Assembly (NCBI RefSeq): GCF_029457495.1
Contig: NZ_CP120361.1
Coordinates: forward strand, 1,752,001-1,816,000
DNA length: 64,000 nucleotides
Direction: 5' to 3'
From: Chelativorans sp. AA-79
Lineage (GTDB): Bacteria > Pseudomonadota > Alphaproteobacteria > Rhizobiales > Rhizobiaceae
The stretch's first letter is position 1; the number at the start of each line of letters is the position of its first letter. The notes below the pieces were generated by a model, which was not told the DNA's origin, did no database searches, and saw only the letters and a program-made list of their open reading frames with translations. Shown one piece after another: positions 1-9,730 of this stretch. The position numbers and the translations under genes are program-made.

Positions 1-676
1 ACTCGTTCCAGGAGGTGACGAATACGTAGATTGCGGCGGCCGTGAACCCCGGCTTCATCATCGGGATGATGATCGAGGAAACGATCCGGAGCAGACCCGC
101 GCCGTCCATATAGGCGGCTTCCTCGACTTCGACCGGAAGACTGTCCGCGAACCCCTTCAGCAGCCATATGACCACCGGAAGCGTGAGCATCATATGCCCG
201 ATCACGACGGCGAGATACGTGTCCAGAAGGCCGAAGGTGGAGATCGTCAGGTAGAGCGTGATCATCAGGAGCGGCAAGGGAAAGGCCAGCGACCCCAGGA
301 AGAAGACGAGCAGAAGGTCGGTCGTCCAATGGCGCATCCGCGAGATGATGTAGGCGGCGCAAGCGCCGATGAGTGTCGTCGCGACCGCCGTGACGGCGGC
401 GATGATCATGCTGTTCAGGAAAAAGCGCAGCATGATCGGCGAGAACGCGTAGGCGAACGGCTCGAGCGTCGGTCGACGCGGAATCCAGCGCGGCGGCACG
501 GCAAAAACTTCGCCAGGACTCTTGAACGCCGTGGCCAGCATCCAGGCGACCGGAAAGAGCAGGATCAGCAGGCTGACGATCATGACGAGATAGCTCGCCG
601 CCGACGCCGCGCTTCGCCGGCTGTCGAAGGTTTCAAATGCCGCATCGTCGCGACGTGCGAGTCCCAGATCAGTCAT
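1..676 (-). CDS. Sugar ABC transporter permease, MalG type (3' end outside window)
   Basis: This is an inner-membrane permease of a CUT1 carbohydrate importer. The translation begins MTDLGLARRDD and shows several hydrophobic helices. A cytoplasmic EAA loop (EVEEAAYMDGAG...IIIPMMKPG) docks the ATPase in this family. The reading frame is still open at position 1, so roughly the last 50 residues are missing. Its ATG overlaps the stop of the upstream permease by eight bases, which implies translational coupling. The substrate cannot be read from the sequence. The divergent LacI-type regulator suggests a sugar or polyol. No binding protein or ATPase for this system lies in the window; they are presumably to the left. 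Confidence 0.9.
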   Translation of the reverse strand, partial: MTDLGLARRDDAAFETFDSRRSAASAASYLVMIVSLLILLFPVAWMLATAFKSPGEVFAVPPRWIPRRPTLEPFAYAFSPIMLRFFLNSMIIAAVTAVATTLIGACAAYIISRMRHWTTDLLLVFFLGSLAFPLPLLMITLYLTISTFGLLDTYLAVVIGHMMLTLPVVIWLLKGFADSLPVEVEEAAYMDGAGLLRIVSSIIIPMMKPGFTAAAIYVFVTSWNE

Positions 677-1550
677 AGCGGCGGCGCGTCAGTTGCATTG
701 CCGTGAGCCCGAGAAGGCCGAGCAGGACAAGCCAGATCGTACCCGCTGTCGCGGCGAGCCCGTAGTCCCACTGCTGAAAGGCCAGCTTGTAGGTGTACAG
801 GCTGAGGGTGGTGGTGCTGTTCACCGGACCGCCCTGGGTGAGAACCCAGGGGAGCGTGATCTCTTGGAACAGTTTTACGAGTTGCAGCAGGGCGAGCGTG
901 ACGAGCATGGGGCGCAGAAGCGGCAGTGTGATCCGCAAGAAGCGCTGCACGGGGGTGGCCCCATCCACATCGGCTGCTTCGAGGATTTCCGAGGGGATGC
1001 TCTGAAGGGCGGCGAGCGAAACCACCATCATGAAGGGAATCATGCGCCAGGCGAAGCCGAGCACCACCACCAGGCGGGCCGTCGTGCTGTCGGAGAACCA
1101 TCTGACGTTCTCCGAGACCAGCCCGGTGCTCGTCAGCAGGTGGTTCACGATCCCGTAGTCGGCGTTGAAGATCCATCCCCACAGGATGGCGACGGAAATC
1201 CACGGCACGATCCATATCTGGAAAACGCCGGCGCGAAACAGGGTGGTGCCGGGCAGGCGTCGGTTCACCATCAGGGCCAGCGCGAGGCCGCCGACCATCG
1301 AAAGCAAGATCGCGCCTCCGACGAGGAGAGCACTGTTCCACAGGACGACGAAGAACTCGGGCGTGGAAAGAAGATACTGATAGTTGCCAAGGCCGATGAC
1401 ACGGTGCGTGGGCCTGAGCGCCGATGCGTTCGTGAAGCTGAGATAGACCCCGTTCAGGAGAGGGTAGAGCAGGAAGACCGCCGCAAAAAGCAGCGCCGGA
1501 GACAAAAGCAGTAGCGCTGTGCCCCAATGGCGGCGGAAGATATGCGTCAT
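669..1550 (-). CDS. Sugar ABC transporter permease, MalF type
   Basis: This 293-residue inner-membrane permease is the partner of the downstream MalG-type protein. The chosen start gives MTHIFRRHWG followed by a first helix (ALLLLSPALLFAAVFLLYP). The same frame is open far upstream, but that stretch lies antisense to the LacI gene and is not protein-like. The EAA loop reads EILEAADVDGATPVQRF with LPLLRP after it, as expected for the family. It is the first gene of the leftward operon and is transcribed from the region shared with the LacI-type regulator. The function is clear and the substrate is unknown. Confidence 0.92.
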   Translation of the reverse strand: MTHIFRRHWGTALLLLSPALLFAAVFLLYPLLNGVYLSFTNASALRPTHRVIGLGNYQYLLSTPEFFVVLWNSALLVGGAILLSMVGGLALALMVNRRLPGTTLFRAGVFQIWIVPWISVAILWGWIFNADYGIVNHLLTSTGLVSENVRWFSDSTTARLVVVLGFAWRMIPFMMVVSLAALQSIPSEILEAADVDGATPVQRFLRITLPLLRPMLVTLALLQLVKLFQEITLPWVLTQGGPVNSTTTLSLYTYKLAFQQWDYGLAATAGTIWLVLLGLLGLTAMQLTRRRYD

Positions 1551-1739
1551 TGCTGCGCCGCCCGCCGATCGACATCGTCGACCGGACCCGGGTGACCCGA
1601 TCGGACCCAGCAGGCATGGCGATCCATCCATCTCCTCCCAGAAAAGTTGCATCGTTATTACTTTTGTAGTGGAATGCTCGGCGGACGTCAACGGCCTTGA
1701 CAGGCGGTCGGATATGCTTCGTGAGAATGGGCAGAGATC
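1551..1739. promoter_or_regulatory. Divergent promoter region between permease operon and LacI-type gene
   Basis: This is 189 bases between divergent start codons. It holds an AT-richer patch near 1645-1675 in an otherwise GC-rich region, a likely place for promoters. I found no convincing LacI-type operator palindrome; the short TCGAC-N3-GTCGA repeat near 1567 is too small to rely on. Confidence 0.4.
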
Positions 1740-2759
1740 ATGGCTGACGGACGCCCCACAATCAAAGATGTCGCCGCGCAAGCGGGCATGTCGACGCTCA
1801 CCGTATCGCGGGTGATCAACAATCACCCTTCGATCAAGCTCTCGACACGGCTGCGCGTGGAGGCGGCGATGCGCGCGCTCAACTACGAGCCGAATGCCGC
1901 GGCTCAAAGTATGCGGCGCGGCTCGTCGCGCACCATAGGCTTCCTGATGCCCGACTTCGCACATGGTGTGAGCGCGTTTGTCGCCCAGAATGTCGAACGC
2001 GTGCTCCACAAAGCCGGATACACGGTCATGCTGGCCTGTTCCCACTTCGATCCGGCGACCGAATGCAATGCGCTGCGCACCTTCGAGCGCAACCGGGTCG
2101 ACGCCGTCCTGCTCAAGACATGCGACGAAAGTTCGCCGGAGATCATCGAGCGCGTGCAGTCCATGTCGTGCCCGGTCGTCCTGGTCGATCGCGATCTTCC
2201 CGGGGCGGTCGATGCCGTGGTCAGCGATCACGCCGCAGCCATGCGCCAGGCCGTCCGCCATCTCTTGGAGCTCGGCCATCGGGATATCGCGCTCATCGCT
2301 CCGAGCAGCAAGATGAGGCCGGGACGCGAAAGGATCGCCGGGTTTCGGCAGGCGATGCAAGAGGCTGGCCTGACGGTACCCTCCGATCGCCTCGTGGACG
2401 GGGGCAACTCGGAGACCTATGCATATGATGCGATCATGTCATTGATGGACCGGAAGCGGCGTCCAACTGCGCTCATCGCGGCGGGCAACCAGATCCTGTT
2501 TGGTGCCATCGAGGCGCTCAAACGACTGCGCCTTACTTTTCCCGATGACGTTTCCCTTCTCGGAGCCGACCATCCGAGGCTCGGCAGAGTCATGTCTCCG
2601 ACGATCACGATGATCGATCGTGAGCCAGCCCGCCTGGCCGAAGCGGCTGCGGACAGCCTGCTTGTCCGCTTGGCCGGCCGACAGGACGGCGACCGGCGTT
2701 ACTCGGTCCTGTCGTCCCGGATCATTCCAGGAGACTCATGTCGACGACTGGAGGCGTGA
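1740..2759 (+). CDS. LacI/GalR-family transcriptional regulator
   Basis: This 339-residue regulator has the LacI signature at its N-terminus: a helix-turn-helix at residues 6-30 (TIKDVAAQAGMSTLTVSRVI) and a hinge helix (LNYEPNAAAQSMRRG). A periplasmic-binding-protein-like sensor domain fills the rest, including the typical VVLVDRDLPG and GHRDIALI segments. The family normally represses sugar-uptake genes and is released by a sugar ligand. It faces the MalFG permeases, so local control of that operon is the simplest reading. The effector is unknown. Confidence 0.93.
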   Translation: MADGRPTIKDVAAQAGMSTLTVSRVINNHPSIKLSTRLRVEAAMRALNYEPNAAAQSMRRGSSRTIGFLMPDFAHGVSAFVAQNVERVLHKAGYTVMLACSHFDPATECNALRTFERNRVDAVLLKTCDESSPEIIERVQSMSCPVVLVDRDLPGAVDAVVSDHAAAMRQAVRHLLELGHRDIALIAPSSKMRPGRERIAGFRQAMQEAGLTVPSDRLVDGGNSETYAYDAIMSLMDRKRRPTALIAAGNQILFGAIEALKRLRLTFPDDVSLLGADHPRLGRVMSPTITMIDREPARLAEAAADSLLVRLAGRQDGDRRYSVLSSRIIPGDSCRRLEA

Positions 2760-2851
2760 CGGCCAGCGACAAGGTCGCGCGCATAGCGGAGCTCGCTGCC
2801 GAGGGGGCTGTCTCGTTGCTGGGGCGGCAAAAAAGTACAGGAGCATGGTGA
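2738..2851 (+). CDS. Possible 37-residue ORF overlapping the LacI gene end
   Basis: An ATG preceded by CAGGAG at a proper spacing opens a 37-codon frame that starts inside the last codons of the LacI gene and ends at 2851. The peptide has an amphipathic segment (ASDKVARIAELAAEGAV). It resembles no family that I recognise. It could be the start of a lost downstream gene, a leader peptide or chance. Confidence 0.2.
   Translation: MSTTGGVTASDKVARIAELAAEGAVSLLGRQKSTGAW
2827..2840 (+). repeat. 14-base sequence shared with position 6038
   Basis: GCAAAAAAGTACAG occurs here, about 70 bases before the dehydrogenase start, and again at 6038-6051 in front of the polyol binding-protein gene. A common regulatory site is possible, but a 14-base match can arise by chance in a window of this size. 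Confidence 0.25.
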
Positions 2852-2911
2852 AATGATTGTGGTTGCCTGCCGGCGCTGATCCTACTTTCCTTCTTCTTCG
2901 TGGAGGATGAG

Positions 2912-4006
2912 ATGGATAGACCCAATTACAAGATGACCGCCGTCGTCTGCCACGGCCCGCGCGATTATCGCGTGGAGGAGGTTGGGCGGCCGACGGCGGG
3001 TCCCCGCGAACTCGTTGCGCGCGTGGCTGCGTGCGGCATCTGCGCCAGCGACTGCAAGTGCTGGTCGGGCGCCCAGATGTTCTGGGGCGGTCCCAACCCA
3101 TATGTGAAGCCGCCGGTGATCCCCGGCCACGAGTTCTTCGGCTATGTGGAGGAACTGGGCGAGGGGGCGGCCGAACATTTCGGTGTCGCCGAGGGCGAGA
3201 TGGTGATCGCCGAGCAGATCGTCCCCTGCTGGCGCTGCCGCTTCTGCCGTTCCGGCCAGTACTGGATGTGCGAGGTGCACAACATCTTCGGGTTCCAGCG
3301 GCAGGTCGCCGACGGCGGCATGGCCGAGTATATGAAGTTTCCGGCCAATGCCGTCGTGCACAAGATCCCCTCGCACCTGCCGCTCGAACATGCGGCGATC
3401 ATCGAGCCGCTTGCCTGCGCGGTTCACACGGTGACGCGTGCCGGCATTGAACTCGACGATGTCGTGGTGATCGCCGGTGCCGGTCCCCTCGGCCTTCTGA
3501 TGACGCAGGTGGCGCGACTCAAGACGCCCCGGAAGCTCATCGTCGTCGATATGGTGGAGGAGCGGTTGGAGCTTGCCAGGCGCTACGGCGCGGACCTCGC
3601 CCTTAACGCCGGTAATGAGGATGTGGTCGCTGCCGTGAAGGACCTCACCGGCGGCTATGGCTGCGACGTCTACATCGAGAACACGGGCCATCCGAGCGGT
3701 GTCACGCAGGGGCTGGAGATGATCCGCAAGCTCGGGCGGTTCGTTGAGTTCTCCGTCTTCGGCTCCGAGACGACCGTCGACTGGTCCATTATCGGCGACC
3801 GCAAGGAGCTTGACGTCCGCGGCGCGCATCTCGGCCCCTTCAGCTATCCGATCGCCATAGATCTCCTCGTGCGGGGTCTCGTCACCTCCGAAGGCATCGT
3901 GACCCACAGCTATGCGTTGGAGGATTGGGATGAGGCGCTCAAGGTTGCGAATTCACTCGATTCCGTCAAGGTGCTGATGCGGCCGGGTTATCGGGCGAAT
4001 GTCTGA
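2912..4006 (+). CDS. Zinc-dependent polyol dehydrogenase, erythritol/L-threitol dehydrogenase-like
   Basis: This 364-residue medium-chain dehydrogenase should oxidise a polyol with NAD+. Catalytic zinc ligands are visible in the CGICASD and PGHEFFG segments. The structural-zinc lobe is PCWRCRFCRSGQYWMC, and the Rossmann motif is GAGPLG. The overall wording matches proteins annotated as erythritol/L-threitol dehydrogenases; that specificity is from memory of the family, not proven. I chose the ATG at 2912 because GGAGG lies five bases before it; an in-frame GTG at 2900 would put that ribosome site inside the gene. An AraC-type regulator follows downstream. Confidence 0.8.
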   Translation: MDRPNYKMTAVVCHGPRDYRVEEVGRPTAGPRELVARVAACGICASDCKCWSGAQMFWGGPNPYVKPPVIPGHEFFGYVEELGEGAAEHFGVAEGEMVIAEQIVPCWRCRFCRSGQYWMCEVHNIFGFQRQVADGGMAEYMKFPANAVVHKIPSHLPLEHAAIIEPLACAVHTVTRAGIELDDVVVIAGAGPLGLLMTQVARLKTPRKLIVVDMVEERLELARRYGADLALNAGNEDVVAAVKDLTGGYGCDVYIENTGHPSGVTQGLEMIRKLGRFVEFSVFGSETTVDWSIIGDRKELDVRGAHLGPFSYPIAIDLLVRGLVTSEGIVTHSYALEDWDEALKVANSLDSVKVLMRPGYRANV

Positions 4007-4331
4007 CCGGCATGATACTGCTCCAGCGACGGCTCTCGCGCTGGAAGGCAGTGAAATCCGCCTTCTCCCGCCAAACATGGAACCCTCCGAGCGAGCGGCT
4101 GGAAAAATGCGGCCCGCCGACACTGTTGCGCAGTAGTCTGATCGCTTTCCGTCTTTCTTGAGCGTTGACGATCATGCATGATGAAGCATCATCATGGCGG
4201 CGCGTCGTTTTTGAGTGCAAATCGTCTCCAATGCGCCGATAGTGGTGATGGGCTCCGTGGGAGGACGGAGGCCATCTGGAAAACGGCTTGAGCAAAGGAA
4301 GAGCACCGAGCGCACCGATTGGGAGGAGAGT
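4007..4331. other. Intergenic stretch with nested palindromes
   Basis: No protein-like frame is seen in these 325 bases. The right part contains the palindromes listed at 4171-4192 and a good GGGAGGAG ribosome site for the AraC gene. The left part looks featureless. Confidence 0.5.
4171..4192. promoter_or_regulatory. Overlapping palindromes upstream of AraC-type gene
   Basis: ATCATGCATGAT at 4171-4182 is a perfect 12-base palindrome. It overlaps ATGATG-aag-CATCAT at 4178-4192. They sit about 140 bases before the AraC start codon in an AT-richer patch, so an operator is plausible but unproven. Confidence 0.3.
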
Positions 4332-5258
4332 ATGGGGGCCGAACGAAAGCTTGTTCCCGACTACGAGGTGATCGTCTGCGAACCGTCGGAATCCTTCAGA
4401 TGGTTCGTGCACGACTACCCGCACCACCTCGCCAAGTGGCACTATCACCCGGAATACGAATTCCACGTCATCCAGGCTTCCTCCGGCAAGATGATGATCG
4501 GCGACTATGTCGGCCCGTTCGAGGCGGGATGTGTCATCCTCACCGGGCCGAACCTGCCGCATAATTGGGTCAGCGACATCAAGGCCGGCGAGCGGGTTGC
4601 CGACCGCGACATGCTGGTGCAGTTCACGCCCGAATTTGCCGACAAGCTCGTAAGTCTTTCCCCGGAGTTCGAGGATCTGGGCGCCCTGTTCGCCGAAGCA
4701 TCCTACGGACTGGAGTTCAGCGGCCTCACGGCCCAGGCCGGACGACGGCTCCTCGCGCAGATCGGATATGCCCGCGGTATCCAGCGTCTCCTCCTGTTCC
4801 TGGAATTGATGGCGGCGCTGGCGCGAAATCCGGCGGACCGGCGGACGCTTTCGCTCCGCCCGCCGCTACCGCCGGTTCAATCACCGGCACACGACAAGCT
4901 CGAGATCGCCATGAACTATATTCTCGAGCACTTCACTTCGCATATGCGGCTGACGACCGTCGCAAGGCTTTGCGGCATGGAGGCGCACGCCTTCTCCCGT
5001 TTCTTCAAGAAGCAGACGGGCCACACCTTTGCCCGCTACGTGAACCGGATGCGGGTTCATTCCGCCTGTACTCTTCTCACGCAGACCGACCGTCCGATCA
5101 CGGATATCTGCTTCGACGTCGGCTTCAACAACATCGCCAACTTCAATCGGCAATTCGTAAAATTCTGCCGGCGAACGCCGTCGGACTACCGCCGCGAGGC
5201 ATGGCGGATGAGCACGGCAGCACGACCGTTGGAAGCTTTGGAGATGCGCGCCTGGTGA
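4332..5258 (+). CDS. AraC-family transcriptional regulator with cupin sensor
   Basis: This 308-residue regulator has an N-terminal cupin-like sensor (HLAKWHYHPEYEFHVI and GPNLPHNW are the metal-site style histidine segments). A C-terminal AraC domain holds two helix-turn-helices (LTTVARLCGMEAHAFSRFFK and ITDICFDVGFNNIANFNRQF). The start at 4332 follows GGGAGGAG, while the longer frame from 4215 has no ribosome site. It lies between a polyol dehydrogenase and a polyol ABC operon, so activation of one or both in response to a polyol is a fair inference. Confidence 0.9.
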   Translation: MGAERKLVPDYEVIVCEPSESFRWFVHDYPHHLAKWHYHPEYEFHVIQASSGKMMIGDYVGPFEAGCVILTGPNLPHNWVSDIKAGERVADRDMLVQFTPEFADKLVSLSPEFEDLGALFAEASYGLEFSGLTAQAGRRLLAQIGYARGIQRLLLFLELMAALARNPADRRTLSLRPPLPPVQSPAHDKLEIAMNYILEHFTSHMRLTTVARLCGMEAHAFSRFFKKQTGHTFARYVNRMRVHSACTLLTQTDRPITDICFDVGFNNIANFNRQFVKFCRRTPSDYRREAWRMSTAARPLEALEMRAW

Positions 5259-5465
5259 GTTGGACGGGACTGTCGCCACCCGTCACGGGAACGCCAAGTC
5301 GCTCGCATCTCCCGGGCTTCGGCCAGCACTTCCCGTTGCCACGCCCGGTTTGCACCGTCTGGCCATTGTCAAAGAACTTGGGAAGCGGGGCGCACCGTTC
5401 ACGCCACAAAATTAAATAAGGCGCTCCCTTTGGCCCTCCGCTTTCGCTCCGGGCGTTCGTTCGCT

Positions 5466-5505
5466 CGAAAAGCCAAATCGTTGGCTTTTCGTCCGCTGCG
5501 CGGAC
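5466..5505. repeat. Two adjacent hairpins, REP/RIME-like intergenic palindrome
   Basis: CGAAAAGCCAA (5466-5476) and TTGGCTTTTCG (5481-5491) form an 11-bp perfect stem with a four-base loop. It is followed at once by GTCCGC-TGC-GCGGAC (5491-5505). Paired palindromes of this kind are typical of rhizobial intergenic mosaic elements; the assignment to that class is inference. Confidence 0.45.
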
Positions 5506-5642
5506 CGCTCCTCACCCCCGCCGGAGTCTGTCCCGACCTCGGCCGATCACTCGGACCCTTCTCCTTCCCGGCTGCACCCAATGAAGGGGGTGGTCTCTGC
5601 CGGGCCGAAGGAGAGCCCTAGCGGCTTCTCCGCGGTTTCCGC

Positions 5643-5700
5643 GATGCCGTCTCTCACCCAGCATCCGTTTTTCCGAGATGCTGTCTCTGACCCAGCACCC
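5643..5700 (+). repeat. Imperfect 24-base tandem direct repeat
   Basis: The segment at 5643-5666 recurs at 5677-5700 with about three differences. Both copies begin GATG and share GTCTCT and ACCCAGCA. The period is 34 bases. Nothing identifies a function. Confidence 0.5.
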
Positions 5701-6037
5701 CGGCACCGCCGGCCTGTCGCGGGCCCTCGGATCCCCAGGTTCCGATCCTGGGGAGGGAGGTTTCCGCCGCCCTCCCGAACACCCGGTGCGCATCCGGTTC
5801 CCGCGAGAGCGATGGGGAAAGAATAAACCGGGCGGAGGCGGTGGGGAGAAAAATGGCGGCTTCAGCGTAAGGAATAGCGACCAAGCACTTGTTTTTGCTG
5901 TAGAGATTATTTGAGATGCGGTGAAATCTATCCCCACAAGCGGCTCGATCTGCAGCCGCCGCCCCGGTAACAGCATGAGGGCGGTTGCCATCCAACCGCT
6001 TCGCCCGGCAGTCGCCACCCTGATACCACCGCAGCCA

Positions 6038-6051
6038 GCAAAAAAGTACAG
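6038..6051 (+). repeat. Second copy of the GCAAAAAAGTACAG sequence
   Basis: This is identical over 14 bases to 2827-2840, about 230 bases before the binding-protein gene. It may mark a shared regulator site or be coincidence. Confidence 0.25.
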
Positions 6052-6279
6052 ACGCCGCGGCGATCGGGCGTGGTGAGGCGGGGGAATGGCTCTTAAAGTT
6101 CAGTTGGAGCCTTGGCTGCAAGCAGTTGTTTGAGCAAGGATTCTGCTCCGAACCGAGGCAGGGCCCCGGCGGAGATTGGTCAAGATGTCGGACAGGCGTG
6201 CCGCACGCCGGCTTGAGGAGAAGCCGGCGGGGAAGGGACCCGCCCCACGCGCCGCCGACCTCGAACATGGGAGGATCAC

Positions 6280-7710
6280 ATGCATCACTTTACGAGGCTG
6301 GTTCTGCCCGCCGTAACGGCCGCCTTCCTGGCGGGAACGGCGGTCGCCAAGGCCGATTTCTGGGCCGATGCCGCAAAGGGGCTCGAAGGCGCGACGATCC
6401 GCGGCATTTCTGAAAGCACGCCGCCGTCCAACTATGTGAAGGACGTGCTCGCACCGGCCTTCACCGAGGCGACCGGCATCAATGTCGAATTCGAGGCGAC
6501 GTCCTGGGACCAGATGTACGACAAGGCGATCAAGGACATGGAAGCCAATACCGGCATCTATGACTTCGTCTATATCGAGCAGGACATCATCTACAGCTAT
6601 CTCGCGCGCGACTTCCTCGTGAATCTCACAAAGGCGCTCGCCGACAAGCCGAACCTGAAGGCGCCGGATTTCGAGGTTTCCGAATTCACGAGCTTCGTGG
6701 AAAATTTCCAGAATGCCGAGGGCGACTTGTTCGGCGTGCCGATGGAGGCCTTCATCAAGATCTACCTCTACCGCAAGGATCTTTTCGAGGATCCGGCGGC
6801 GCAGGAGGCCTTCAGGGCGAAATACGGCCGCGACCTCGCACCGGCGACAAACCACCAGCAATATCGCGAGATCGCCGAATTCTTCACGGCCCAGGGCCAG
6901 GAGAAGGGGGAGGAGCTCTGGGGCACGACGGTGCAGGCCGCGTCCGGTCACCCCGCCTCCGTCTATGAGTTCGTGGAAAGCATCCTGCCGACCTTCGGTG
7001 TCTACAATTGGGGTGTCAACACGGAGACCTATGGCGTTTCGGTCGAGAACGGGGGAGAGCTGAACAGCCCGGAGGCCAAGGAGGCGCTGCAGTGGTGGCT
7101 GGGCAACCTGGAGTTCGCGCCTCCCGAATCCACCTCCAGCACCTGGGACGAAGTGGCGGCCACCTTCGCTGCCGGCCGCGCGGCGCAAGGCCTCGTCTAT
7201 GGTGAAAACGCAGCCTGGATCGCGACCGACGATACCAAGTCCACGGTCGTGGGCAAGGTCGGCGTTGCGCTTCCTCCGGTGGCGGAAGGCGTGATGGCGG
7301 AGGCGGAATCCGGCGAGGGCTATATCGGGTACTATGACGGCGGCGCCTTCGGCATCCCGCACTCCTCGAAGAACCAGGATGCCGCGCTCCTCTTCCTGCA
7401 ATATATCGCGCAGGATGAGGTGCAGGCGGACTGGGCTCTGGCCGGCTCGCGCATCACCCATACCGCGACCTATGACGATCCGAAGGTGGTCGAGCAGGAC
7501 AAGAAGGTCGACGGCTACTACACGCTCATGAAGGAACAGGGCCCGCTTTTCCGCGGCGCCCCGCCTTTCCCGTTCCACAATCAGCTCCGCGAGGCGATCG
7601 CACCGTTCATCTATCAGGCGATCATCGGTGAGATCCCGCCGGAGGACGCGCTCGACCAGGCGGCCGCGGCTGCCGACGCCGAGCTGAAGAATCTCGGCTA
7701 CCGCAAGTAA
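6280..7710 (+). CDS. Extracellular sugar/polyol-binding protein of ABC transporter
   Basis: This 476-residue periplasmic protein starts with a signal peptide ([19 protein letters not shown], cleavage likely near residue 25). The mature part has the family-1 binding-protein style, for example [22 protein letters not shown] near the start. A GGGAGG ribosome site precedes the ATG. It heads an operon with two permeases, a tiny membrane protein and a xylitol-type dehydrogenase. The ligand is therefore probably a sugar alcohol, by context only. An 11-bp hairpin directly follows the gene. Confidence 0.9.
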   Translation: MHHFTRLVLPAVTAAFLAGTAVAKADFWADAAKGLEGATIRGISESTPPSNYVKDVLAPAFTEATGINVEFEATSWDQMYDKAIKDMEANTGIYDFVYIEQDIIYSYLARDFLVNLTKALADKPNLKAPDFEVSEFTSFVENFQNAEGDLFGVPMEAFIKIYLYRKDLFEDPAAQEAFRAKYGRDLAPATNHQQYREIAEFFTAQGQEKGEELWGTTVQAASGHPASVYEFVESILPTFGVYNWGVNTETYGVSVENGGELNSPEAKEALQWWLGNLEFAPPESTSSTWDEVAATFAAGRAAQGLVYGENAAWIATDDTKSTVVGKVGVALPPVAEGVMAEAESGEGYIGYYDGGAFGIPHSSKNQDAALLFLQYIAQDEVQADWALAGSRITHTATYDDPKVVEQDKKVDGYYTLMKEQGPLFRGAPPFPFHNQLREAIAPFIYQAIIGEIPPEDALDQAAAAADAELKNLGYRK

Positions 7711-7727
7711 GTCCTCCCGCTTGCGAC

Positions 7728-7761
7728 GGAGCCGCCGCCACCCGAAGGGCGCGGCGGCTCC
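7728..7761 (+). promoter_or_regulatory. Intercistronic hairpin after binding-protein gene
   Basis: GGAGCCGCCGC (7728-7738) and GCGGCGGCTCC (7751-7761) make a perfect 11-bp stem with a 12-base loop. No T-tract follows, so partial termination or 3'-end protection of the binding-protein message is likelier than full termination. Permease translation starts 30 bases downstream. Confidence 0.6.
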
Positions 7762-7790
7762 CTGCAGCACGGCGAAACGGAGAGTAGCGA

Positions 7791-8671
7791 ATGCGATCGT
7801 CAGCGGTGGGTTGGCTCTTCCTCGCGCCGACGCTCATCATCCTCTTCATCTTCGGTGTGGTGCCATTCCTCTATGTGCTGGTGATCGGGTTCACGCAGTG
7901 GAACACCTTCGCCGCCGACCCGACGATGCAGTTCAACGGCGTCGAAAATTTTCGCCGGCTTGTCTTCGACACACCTTTCCTCCATTCGCTCTGGCTCACG
8001 CTCCGCTTCGCATTCTTCGTGGTGGCGAGTGAAATCATGCTCGGCTATCTGCTGGCCCAGCTCTTCATGCGGGACTTTCCGGGCAAGGGCTTCTTCCGCA
8101 CGATCCACACGCTGCCGCTCGTGATCGCCCCGATCGCGGTCGGGGCCACCTGGCGCCTTCTCACCGTGCCCGGGCTCGGGCCGCTGCCCTATTATTTCCG
8201 GACCTGGTTCGGCTACGATCTCAACATCGGCCGCTATGTCGATCAGGCCTTCATGATGACGGTCGTCATGGATGTGTGGCACTGGACGCCGCTCGTCACG
8301 CTCACGCTGCTTGCCGCCCTTTCCTCCCTGCCGAAGGAACCCTTCGAGCAGGCGCAGATCGACGGTGCCAACCGCTTCCAGATCTTCTGGTATGTGACAT
8401 TGCCGATGCTCAAGCCCGCGATCCTCGCCACCGTCTTCATCCGCATGATGGATGCGCTGCGCACGGTGGACGAGGTCTGGATGCTCACCGGCGGCGGGCC
8501 GGGCTCGGCCACCCGCTATATCGGGCTCTATATCTGGCGCGTCGTCTTTCCGAAGACGGATTATGGCTATGGCTCCGCCATGTCGCTCATCACGCTCTAC
8601 CTCACCATTGTCATGTGCTGGCTGCTCTATGCCGCGCTCGTGGCGCGGCGGGATTTGAAGAGGGTGGAAGC

Positions 8672-8675
<4 letters not shown>
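7791..8675 (+). CDS. Polyol/sugar ABC transporter permease, MalF type
   Basis: This 294-residue inner-membrane protein has about six helices, beginning with [26 protein letters not shown]. The ATPase-docking EAA loop is [15 protein letters not shown] with LPMLKP after it. It shares a four-base ATGA overlap with the next permease, showing tight coupling. It imports the ligand delivered by the preceding binding protein. No ATPase gene is present in this operon or next to it. Confidence 0.92.
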
Positions 8676-9508
<833 letters not shown>

Positions 9509-9513
9509 CAGCA

Positions 9514-9714
9514 ATGGACGAGATCGCGCGCAAGCCGGAACGGCGCGGCTTCCTGCCGATCCACACCAACGGGTTCGACCGCGGCTTCATCGCCGTCGTC
9601 CTCTTCGTCGCCATCCATCTCTTCTGGATGCGCTTCCTCGAACAGAACGTGCCGCTCTTCGTGGCGACCATCCTGTCGGTCATCATCGGCGCGATCATTG
9701 TCGCGCGCGGGTAG
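9514..9714 (+). CDS. Small two-helix membrane protein in polyol transporter operon
   Basis: This 66-residue protein sits five bases after the permease stop and 16 bases before the dehydrogenase start. A charged N-terminus (RKPERRGFLPIHTNGFDRG) is followed by two helices, about residues 27-38 and 48-63. Its position between permease and dehydrogenase genes argues that it is real. Small membrane proteins of this sort (such as DUF2160) accompany glycerol and polyol ABC transporters. Whether this one belongs to that family I cannot say. A stabilising subunit role is inference. Confidence 0.75.
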   Translation: MDEIARKPERRGFLPIHTNGFDRGFIAVVLFVAIHLFWMRFLEQNVPLFVATILSVIIGAIIVARG

Positions 9715-9730
9715 CTAGGGAGAATTCGCC

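Larger units (their letters stand above)
5259..6279. other. One-kilobase non-coding region
   Basis: No frame here looks like a real protein on either strand. The left half contains a double hairpin (5466-5505) and a tandem imperfect 24-base repeat (5643-5700). The right part carries the GCAAAAAAGTACAG repeat (6038-6051) and presumably the promoter of the binding-protein operon, whose ribosome site GGGAGG lies just before 6280. It may hold remnants of an older insertion. Confidence 0.5.
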
